DNA from: Paramacrobiotus metropolitanus
Lineage: Eukaryota; Tardigrada; Eutardigrada; Parachela; Macrobiotidae
DNA: 64,000 bases
Direction: 5' to 3'
Assembly (NCBI RefSeq): GCF_019649055.1
Contig: NW_026570439.1
Location: 62,001 to 126,000 of the forward strand
Shown piece by piece: positions 55,126 through 64,000 of the stretch (position 1 is the first letter of the stretch; the number at the start of each line of letters is the position of its first letter). Made by a program: the position numbers and the translations under genes. Under the pieces are notes generated by a model. It ran no database searches and was not told where the DNA came from. It was given only the letters and a program-made list of their open reading frames with translations.

Positions 55126-57747
55126 GTAGCCGGCAGGAAGGTTGACGGGTTGATGGTTGACGCTCAATGAAGGTCATCAACCTTTGTGCCAGAGGTCATC
55201 AACCTTTCTCTAGAGGTCATCGACCTTTCTGCCAGTGGTTATCAACCTTTCTCTAAAGGTTATCAGAGGTTATCAACCTTTGCATCCACCTTTCTTTAAA
55301 GGTCATCAACCTTTCCATCAACCTTATTCTTAAAGTCATCAACTTTCCCATAAAGGCAATGCACTTTTCTGGCAAATGCCGTCCACATTTCCGCAATAGA
55401 TACATACTTTTTTTCGAAACTCATCCACGTTTTCGGTGGCCATTGAAATCCTGATGAGGAAAACACTCTCAAATAATTAGTTGCGCTTTTACTATTTGTA
55501 CGAGCGTATGAGCGCTAAGAACTCGTGTACTATGCTCTCCATAACTCGTTTGATACCAAATGAGCGGCAAAGGAGCCCAAACGCATGCGCTGGACGGGTC
55601 TAAATCAAGTCGGTTAACTCCAGGATCTCTCTGCCGCGGTTTTCCACTTTTCATTTGACGACTCTGCGTCTGTAACTAGCAGTAAGGTGGATTGATGGAT
55701 GGGTGGACGTTCAATGATATCGCATCGACTTTCTGCCGCAGTCTTGCAGAATGGTGGACGGCTCATCCATCATTTTACTGAACCCGTCGGCGCCGACTGA
55801 TGTAAAAATGACGCCATTGAGTGCATTCAAACCCACTTGGAGATCAACATGCCGCCAGTGCTCCGGCAGAAAGGTGGACGCAGTTCAGTCTGTACTTTTA
55901 CCTCCGTCAATGTGCCATTTTTTTCTTTTTTTCCATCTCGGTATTGAATTTGTTATTTTTAAAATAAAATAAACTTTAACACAGGGGAAAAATGGAACAG
56001 AGAAGTCACGTCGGGAAACAGCTCTCAGGTTGCTGTCTCCATACTCTCGTTCGTTGAAATCAAATCCATTCCTCTCGTTCAGTTCTAGGTTAGATCATAA
56101 TTATGAGCAACTTTTCAAAAGGTAGAGAAAGCATTTAGAAATGTCTTGTTTCCAGGCAAGTTGTTATATGTAGCAAATAACGTAAATTAGAGCAATCCAA
56201 ATTTTTCGCAGACTTAGGGTGGGAAACATTAGAGTTCTACGCAGAGATCCGATCCGAAGCATGCTTATGGAAAACAACATGGTTTTAATTTACGGTGTTT
56301 GCTACAAATAGCAGCTTGTTTAGTACCAAAAAACTTTTTATGATTCTCTACTTTTTGTAATATTGCTCTGGTGGTTTAACCTGAGACAAAAAGAAAGGAA
56401 ATTTTTCGAGCTTGCCGTTCAGTACTCGTATACGGAGACAACCAGTTGACTAATTAACGAAGTGACTTCTCTCTCCTCATTTCACTAAACGTTCAGTTTA
56501 AAATCTTAAAATAAACAATGCAATCCGGAGATGAAAGAACGAGCAAGTTGAAGCAATACGCAGGTTCTGGCACAGACTCAGATGTGTCCACCTTTCTGCC
56601 GGGGCAGTGACGGCATGCACTGATCTCACAATGGGCCTGAGTGCACTCTATGGCGTTAGTATTAGCTGAATCAACACCGACTGTTTGGTTCGGTTGAAAG
56701 TTTGCTGAGTCGGCAGATCCGCTTGCCTGATCGACATATGTCTTACCGAGTGGCAAAATGCTCCTGTCACACAACGAACTACAGTATAATGAGCACAATA
56801 AGATCAATGGACACCGCCGGCGGAAAGGTTGATGACCTTTACGGAGAGGTTGATGACCTTTACGAAATGGTTGATGACCTTTACGGAAAGGTTGATGACC
56901 TTTACGGAAAGGCTGATGACCTTTGTCGAAAGGTTTATGATCTTTGCAGAAAGGTGGATGGCCGGTCAACCTTACAACCCAGTTCCCATTATGGATTTTC
57001 CGTAACCACTGATTTGGTATTGTGACTGGACGGTGCAATTCTTTTGCATTAGAGGCTTTAGCAAAAGATACTATATCCATCGCTCAACAACCTTTATCAA
57101 TTAATTGTAGATCGCTATTGAGGTGGTGGTGTACGGAGCACTTAGCCGAAGCGCGCAGCTGACTTCCGGGTTTTTTCAGATTTCGTTTTTTTTCTCGCAC
57201 AACGTGGTACGACATCTTTCAAGATAACGAAATTTTCCTTCAAAAATGTTTTTTTGTTTTTAAAAAGTCTGATCAGATGAAATTTAATTGCTTATGGATT
57301 AAAGGAAACCTTGAAGTCTAACACCATCATACGTTCAGGCAGTAACAACTAGACGACCAAATTTTCAAAACAAATAGAGAATAAAGCAATCGCAAAGTAC
57401 GGCTGTATTTTCGCCTTGCTATTGCGTGTCCTGTCCTGTGTCTCTGAGACCTTTGTAGAAAACATGAGGGCCTTTCGAAACGTTGGAAGGCCTTCGGCAG
57501 AAACGTTGATGATCATTAAAAAAAGGTTGATGACCTTTAGAGAAAGGTTGATGACCTCTGGCAGAAAGGTTGATGACCTTTACAGAAACGTTGATGCGCT
57601 CTGGCAGAAAGGTTGATGACCTTTAGAGAATGGTTGATGAGCTCTGGCAGAAAGGTTGATGACCTTTAGAGAAAGGTTGATGAGCTCTGGCAGAAAGGTT
57701 GATGACCTTCATTGAGCATCAACCCGTCAACCTTCCTGCCGGCTACA
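55126..57747. mobile_element. 2.6-kb fold-back element, GGTCATCAACCTTT-repeat arms
   Basis: TGTAGCCGGCAGGAAGGTTG at about 55126 faces CAACCTTCCTGCCGGCTACA ending at about 57747. Each arm is an 18-24-bp degenerate tandem repeat (AAAGGTCATCAACCTTTCTC), at 55165-55340 on the left and 57500-57720 on the right. A further inverted block lies inside at 56815-56965. The interior has no recognised gene: the minus frame at 56493-57080 is partly a translation of the inner repeats. The element appears composite or nested. Confidence 0.75.
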
Positions 57748-57939
57748 GCCGATTACCTTAATACGTGTTTGTAGGCTATTTGCAATCACCATACGCTCAC
57801 ACTTAACGATATGCAATGTACTTTTTTGTGATCTGCGATCGTGCCATCCCATGCCATCAGAAATCATGCTGTGTTGTGGCTGGGGTTGCTGGCTGGCAGT
57901 AACAACTAGCCGAATAAATTTTCGAATAATAATTAGGGT

Positions 57940-58545
57940 GAGACTATAGGCACCCCTTTCACCCCCGTTTGCTATAGGCACCCCCTTTTGCACCCTGTTG
58001 TACTATAGGCACCCATTTTCTATTACATAAATCTCGCACCCCGTTTTTCTCGCGCACTATACGCACTTGTTTCCTTTTTTCAATTTTTTCTCACAAGCCT
58101 GACAAAGATTTTCTAGCACGTTTCATGGTTTACAAAGATTTTTTTGAAGATTTTTTTGACGATCTTTTTTTTAGGTCATTCACATAAAATTTGTACAGTT
58201 ACTAGGCACTCCATCCGACAATGCGCCGGTTTGGCTGATTTGATAAATATTCTTGCATTTCTGAGGGTATGATGGTAATTTTTGTGAACTTTTGGGGCAT
58301 CGGACACCACGATGTTAATATTCGCCCGGCATCTTTCTTATGATTTTGGTTAGTACATGATTGACCATCCCTCTTCTTTTCTTTTGTCTAGTTCCACTTT
58401 ATCGTCCTTGGTCATGTGTTGTTTTCGTGTGCAACGGGGTGCAGGAATTAGTTAATCATAAAGGGGTGCCTGTAGTCTAAGTGGGTGCGAAAGGGGGTGC
58501 CTATAGATAACGGGGGTGAAAGGGGGTGCCTATAGCCATTTCCTA
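57940..58545. mobile_element. TIR element, CTATAGGCACCCCC-repeat arms
   Basis: CTATAGGCACCCCTTTCACC, CTATAGGCACCCCCTTTTGC and CTATAGGCACCC follow each other at 57943-58020. The inverted series GGGGTGCCTGTAG, GGGGGTGCCTATAG and GGGGGTGCCTATAGCC lies at 58468-58536. The 0.45-kb centre is T-rich without a gene. It is another fold-back element with short tandem repeats as arms. Confidence 0.85.
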
Positions 58546-58629
58546 ATAATTAACCAAATAAATTTTTTGAAAGACTACCCTAGCTGATTTTCGCAAACGC
58601 AAAACTACGACTGTGTTTTTGTCACATTA

Positions 58630-58775
58630 GTGCGTCCTCTACCCTGTGTCTCTGACATATTTGCTGTGACGAAAGAATGAAGGCCCTTTTAGAAAGTTTG
58701 ATCGCCTTCGGCAGAAAAAGTGATGATCATTAAACAAAGGCCAATGACCTTTAGAGAAAGGTGGACGACCACAGT
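58630..58775 (+). repeat. Duplicate of 57416-57560 ending at the satellite
   Basis: GCGTCCTCTACCCTGTGTCTC, GGCCTTCGGCAGAAA-type and GATGATCATTAAA, then GACCTTTAGAGAAAGGT, match 57416-57560 in order with about 80% identity. In the upstream copy the sequence runs on into GGTTGATGACC repeats. Here it stops at GTGGACGACCACAGTAGAAT and the 94-bp satellite begins. Confidence 0.75.
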
Positions 58776-61700
58776 AGAATGGCGTGTCGCGGCTGTTGCG
58801 GCGTCGCAGCAGCCCAGTGCTAGCACATGCGCTGGCACGCGTCGCGGCTTGTTGCGGCTTATAAGCCGTGTCGCGGCTGTTGAGGCGTCGCGGCAGCCCA
58901 GTGCTAGCACATACGCTGGCACTGGTCGCGGCTTGTTGCGGCGTGTCGCGGCTTATAAGCCGTGTCGCGGCTGTTGCGGCGTCGCGGCAGCCCAGTGCTA
59001 GCACATGCGCTGGCACAGGGTCGCGGCTTGTTGCGGCGTGTCGCGGCTTATAAGCCGTGTCGCGGCTTATAAGCCGTGTCGCGGCTGTTGCGGCGTCGCG
59101 GCAGCCCAGTGCTAGCACATACGCTGGCACTGGTCGCGGCTTGTGGCGGCGTGTCGCGGCTTATAAGCCGTGTCGCGGCTGTTGCGGCGTCGCGGCAGCC
59201 CAGTGCTAGCATATGCGCTGGCACTGGTCGCGGCTTGTTGCGGCGTGTCGCGGCTTATAAGCCGTGTCGCGGCTGTTGCGGCGTCGCGGCCCAGTGCTAG
59301 CACATGCGCTGGCACTGGTCGCGGCTTTGCGGCGTGTCGCGGCTTATAAGCCGTGTCGCGGCTGTTGCGGCGTCGCGGCAGCCCAGTGCTAGCACATGCG
59401 CTGGCACTGGTCGCGGCTTGTTGCGGCGTGTCGCGGCTTATAAGCCGTGTCGCGGCTGTTGCGGCGTCGCGGCAGCCCAGTGCTAGCATATGCGCTGGCA
59501 CTGGTCGCGGCTTGTTGCGGCGTGTCGCGGCTTATAAGCCGTGTCGCGGCTGTTGCGGCGTCGCGGCAGCCCAGTGCTAGCACATGCGCTGGCACTGGTC
59601 GCGGCTTGTTGCAGCGTGTCGCGGCTTATAAGCCGTGTCGCGGCTGTTGCGGCGTCGCGGCAGCCCAGTGCTAGCACATGCGCTGGCACGGGTCGCGGCT
59701 TGTTGCGTCGTGTTGCGGCTTATAAGCCGTGTCGCGGCTGTTGCGGCGTCGCGGCAGCCCAGTGCTAGCACATACGCTGGCACTGGTCGCGGCTTGTTGC
59801 GGCGTGTCGCGGCTTATAAGCCGTGTCGGGGCTTATAAGAAGTGTCGCGGCTGTTGCGGCGTCGCGGCAGCCCAGTGCTAACATGCGCTGGCACTGGTCG
59901 CGGCTTTGCGGCGTGTCGCGGCTTATAAGCCGTGTCGCGGCTGTTGCGGCGTCGCGGCAGCCCAGTGCTAGCACATGCGCTGGCACTGGTCATGGCTTGT
60001 TGCGGCGTGTCGCGGCTTATAAGCCGTGTCGCGGCTGTTGCGGCGTCGCGGCAGCCCAGTGCTAGCACATGCGCTGGCACTGGTCGCGGCTTGTTGCAGC
60101 GTGTCGCGGCTTATAAGCCGTGTCGCGGCTGTTGCGGCGTCGCGGCAGCCCAGTGCTAGCACATGCGCTGGCACGGCTCGCGGCATGTTGCGTCGTGTTG
60201 CGGCTTATAAGCCGTGTCGCGGCTGTTGCGGCGTCGCGGCAGCCCAGTGCTAGCACATACGCTGGCACTGGTCGCGGCTTGTTGCGGCGTGTCGCGGCTT
60301 ATAAGCCGTGTCGGGGCTTATAAAGTGTCGCGGCTGTTGCGGCGTCGCGGCGGTCTTCTAACGCAACGCTGGCACGGGTCGCGGCTTTTGCGGCGTGTCG
60401 CGGCTTATAAGCCGTGTCGCGGCTGTTGCGGCGTCGCGGCAGCCCAGTGCTAGCACATGCGCTGGCACTGGTCGCGGCTTGTTGCGGCGTGTCGCGGCTT
60501 ATAAGCCGTGTCGCGGCTGTTGCGGCGTCGCGGCAGCCCAGTGCTAGCACATGCGCTGGCACGGGTCGCGGCTTGTTGCGGCGTGTCGCGGCTTATAAGC
60601 CGTGTCGCGGCTGTTGCGGCGTCGCGGCAGCCCAGTGTCTTACTTATGCGCTGGCACGGGTCGCGGCTTGTTGCGGCGTGTCGCGGCTTATAAGCCGTGT
60701 CGCGGCTGTTGCGGCGTCGCGGCAGCCCAGTGCTAGCACATGCGCTGGCACGGGTCGCGGCTTGTTGCGTCGTGTTGCGGCTTATAAGCCGTGTCGCGGC
60801 TGTTGCGGCGTCGCGGCAGCCCAGTGCTAGCACATACGCTGGCACTGGTCGCGGCTTGTTGCGGCGTGTCGCGGCTTATAAGCCGTGTCGGGGCTTATAA
60901 GAAGTGTCGCGGCTGTTGCGGCGTCGCGGCAGCCCAGTGCTAGCACATGCGCTGGCACTGGTCGCGGCTTTTTGCGGCGTGTCGCGGCTTATAAGCCGTG
61001 TCGCGGCTGTTGCGGCGTCGCGGCAGCCCAGTGCTAGCATATGCGCTGGCACGGGTCGCGGCTTGTTGCGGCGTGTCGCGGCTTATAAGCCGTGTCGCGG
61101 CTGTTGCGGCGTCGCGGCAGCCAGTCTGCTAGCATGCGCTGGCACGGGTCGCGGCTTGTTGCGTCGTGTTGCGGCTTATAAGCCGTGTCGCGGCTGTTGC
61201 GGCGTCGCGGCAGCCCAGTGCTGTATACGCTGGCACTGGTCGCGGCTTGTTGCGGCGTGTCGCGGCTTATAAGCCGTGTCGGGGCTTCTAAAGTGTCGCG
61301 GCTGTTGCGGCGTCGCGGCAGCCCAGTGCTTCTTACATGCGCTGGCACTGGTCGCGGCTTTGCGGCGTGTCGCGGCTTATAAGCCGTGTCGCGGCTGTTG
61401 CGGCGTCGCGGCAGCCAGTGCTAGCATATGCGCTGGCACGGGTCGCGGCTTGTTGCGGCGTGTCGCGGCTTATAAGCCGTGTCGCGGCTGTTGCGGCGTC
61501 GCGGCAGCCCAGTGCTATGCGCTGGCACGGGTCGCGGCTTGTTGCGGCGTGTCGAGGCTTATAAGCCGTGTCGCGGCTGTTGCGGCGTCGCGGCAGCCAG
61601 TGCTAACACATGCGCTGGCACGGGTCGCGGCTTGTTGCGGCGTGTCGCGGCTTATAAGCCGTGTCGCGGCTGTTGCGGCGTCGCGGCAGCCCAGTGCTAG

Positions 61701-64000
61701 CACATGCGCTGGCACTGGTCGCGGCTTGTTGCAGCGTGTCGCGGCTTATAAGCCGTGTCGCGGCTGTTGCGGCGTCGCGGCAGCCCAGTGCTAGCACATG
61801 CGCTGGCACGGGTCGCGGCTTGTTGCGTCGTGTTGCGGCTTATAAGCCGTGTCGCGGCTGTTGCGGCGTCGCGGCAGCCCAGTGCTAGCACATGCGCTGG
61901 CACTGGTCGCGGCTTGTTGCGGCGTGTCGCGGCTTATAAGCCGTGTCGCGGCTGTTGCGGCGTCGCGGCAGCCCAGTGCTAGCACATGCGCTGGCACTGG
62001 TCGCGGCTTGTTGCGGCGTGTCGCGGCTTATAAGCCGTGTCGGGGCTTATAAGAAGTGTCGCGGCTGTTGCGGCGTGTCGCGGCTTATAAGCCGTGTCGC
62101 GGCTGTTGCGGCGTCGCGGCAGCCCAGTGCTAGCACATGCGCTGGCACTGGTCGCGGCTTGTTGCGGCGTGTCGCGGCTTATAAGCCGTGTCGGGGCTTA
62201 TAAGAAGTGTCGCGGCTGTTGCGGCGTCGCGGCAGCCCAGTGCTAGCACATGCGCTGGCACTGGTCGCGGCTTTGCGGCGTGTCGCGGCTTATAAGCCGT
62301 GTCGCGGCTGTTGCGGCGGCGTCGCGGCAGTAGTGCTAGCACATGCGCTGGCACTGGTCGCGGCTTGTTGCGGCGTGTCGCGGCTTATAAGCCGTGTCGC
62401 GGCTGTTGCGGCGTCGCGGCAGCCCAGTGCTAACATGCGCTGGCACGGGTCGCGGCTTGTTGCGGCGTGTCGCGGCTTATAAGCCGTGTCGCGGCTGTTG
62501 CGGCGTCGCGGCAGCCCAGTGCTAGCACATGCGCTGGCACGGGTCGCGGCTTGTTGCGGCGTGTCGCGGCTTATAAGCCGTGTCGCGGCTGTTGCGGCCT
62601 CGCGGCAGCCCAGTGCTAACTTTATGCGCTGGCACGGGTCGCGGCTTGTTGCGGCGTGTCGCGGCTTATAAGCCGTGTCGCGGCTGTTGCGGCGTCGCGG
62701 CAGCCCAGTGCTAGCACATGCGCTGGCACGGGTCGCGGCTTGTTGCGGCGTGTCGCGGCTTATAAGCCTTGTCGCGGCTTGTTGCGGCGTGTCGCGGCTT
62801 ATAAGCCGTGTCGGGGCTTATAAGAAGTGTCGCGGCTGTTGCGGCGTGTCGCGGCTTATAAGCCGTGTCGCGGCTGTTGCGGCGTCGCGGCAGCCCAGTG
62901 CTAGCACATGCGCTGGCACTGGTCGCGGCTTGTTGCGGCGTGTCGCGGCTTATAAGCCGTGTCGGGGCTTATAAGAAGTGTCGCGGCTGTTGCGGCGTCG
63001 CGGCAGCCCAGTGCTAGCACATGCGCTGGCACTGGTCGCGGCTTGTTGCGGCGTGTCGCGGCTTATAAGCCGTGTCGCGGCTGTTGCGGCGTCGCGGCAG
63101 CCCAGTGCTAGCACATGCGCTGGCACTGGTCGCGGCTTGTTGCGGCGTGTCGCGGCTTATAAGCCGTGTCGCGGCTGTTGCGGCGTCGCGGCAGCCCAGT
63201 GCTAGCACATGCGCTGGCACGGGTCGCGGCTTGTTGCGGCGTGTCGCGGCTTATAAGCCGTGTCGCGGCTGTTGCGGCGTCGCGGCAGCCCAGTGCTAGC
63301 ATATGCGCTGGCACGGGTCGCGGCTTGTTGCGGCGTGTCGCGGCTTATAAGCCGTGTCGGGGCTTATAAGAAGTGTCGCGGCTGTTGCGGCGTCGCGGCA
63401 GCCCAGTGCTAGCACATGCGCTGGCACTGGTCGCGGCTTTTGCGGCGTGTCGCGGCTTATAAGCCGTGTCGCGGCTGTTGCGGCGTCGCGGCAGCCCAGT
63501 GCTAGCATATGCGCTGGCACGGGTCATGACTTGTTGCGGCGTGTCGCGGCTTATAAGCCGTGTCGCGGCTGTTGCGGCGTCGCGGCAGCCCAGTGCTAGC
63601 ACATGCGCTGGCACGGGTCGCGGCTTGTTGCGTCGTGTTGCGGCTTATAAGCCGTGTCGCGGCTGTTGCGGCGTCGCGGCAGCCCAGTGCTAGCATATGC
63701 GCTGGCACGGGTCGCGGCTTGTTGCGGCGTGTCGCGGCTTATAAGCCGTGTCGCGGCTGTTGCGGCGTCGCGGCAGCCCAGTGCTAGCACATGCGCTGGC
63801 ACTGGTCGCGGCTTTTTGCGGCGTGTCGCGGCTTATAAGCCGTGTCGCGGCTGTTGCGGCGTCGCGGCAGCCCAGTGCTAGCATATGCGCTGGCACTGGT
63901 CGCGGCTTGTTGCGGCGTGTCGCGGCTTATAAGCCGTGTCGCGGCTGTTGCGGCGTCGCGGCAGCCCAGTGCTAGCATATGCGCTGGCACTGGTCATGAC
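58776..64000 (-). repeat. 94-bp CpG-rich satellite, array 2 (about 55 units, open-ended)
   Basis: The unit is that of array 1 in reverse orientation, read on plus as TCGCGGCTTGTTGCGGCGTG, TCGCGGCTTATAAGCCGTG, CTGTTGCGGCGTCGCGGCAG, CCCAGTGCTAGCACATGCGC. It runs to the window end, so its full length is unknown. Variant units recur in order: TTGCGTCGTGTTGCGG at about 59704, 60187, 60766 and 61160, each followed about 125 bp later by GGGGCTTATAAGAAG or its shortened form. This points to amplification of multi-unit blocks. There is no gene inside. Confidence 0.95.

Noticed and set aside
58639-63990. Arg/Ala/Cys-rich frames up to 172 codons in array 2
   Set aside because: Same 94-bp satellite in reverse; no signal of coding beyond repeat periodicity.

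Overview
This window is eukaryotic, almost certainly animal. It is AT-rich, its genes have GT-AG introns, and much of it is transposable-element DNA. A small family of F-box genes with a shared N-terminal domain resembles, from memory, lineage-restricted families of tardigrades (Hypsibius/Ramazzottius type). That assignment is an inference and was not tested. No rRNA, tRNA or CRISPR array was seen.

Layout. 1-6.2 kb: a multi-exon rhodopsin-like GPCR gene (+) with pieces of TM1-TM7 on separate exons, then AT-rich DNA. 6.26-6.88 kb: a dead Helitron/PIF1 helicase fragment. 9.6-18.9 kb: a minus-strand Helitron-like block with a RepHel gene carrying 53-58 nt introns, an RPA-like OB-fold gene and an SGNH hydrolase. 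Between the last two lie four copies of a two-hairpin unit with covarying closing stems. 19-24.4 kb: long-TIR and palindromic elements around a short secreted-peptide ORF (22.8 kb). 24.8-44 kb: five F-box paralogues. A (+, 24.8-29.5 kb) and B (-, 30.3-35.3 kb) are each split by a 2.7-2.9 kb inverted-repeat element. C (-, 40.9-42.5 kb) has a replaced N-terminus. D (+, 37.2-39.1 kb) has frameshifts. E (-, 43.1-44.0 kb) is partial.

44-64 kb is mostly repeats. Two arrays of one 94-bp CpG-rich satellite lie in opposite orientation (44.0-45.3 kb and 58.8 kb to the window end). Between them are a mariner-like TIR element filled by a 162-bp (54-codon) tandem repeat that stays largely open, and several fold-back elements whose arms are themselves short tandem repeats.

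Two themes unite the window. Fold-back elements with tandem-repeat arms recur in at least five sequence families, two with matching termini, and have twice broken F-box genes. Single-base frame breaks are common in otherwise well-conserved genes, so they may be recent decay or residual assembly indels. Exon borders were read by eye from splice signals, phase and paralogue comparison.
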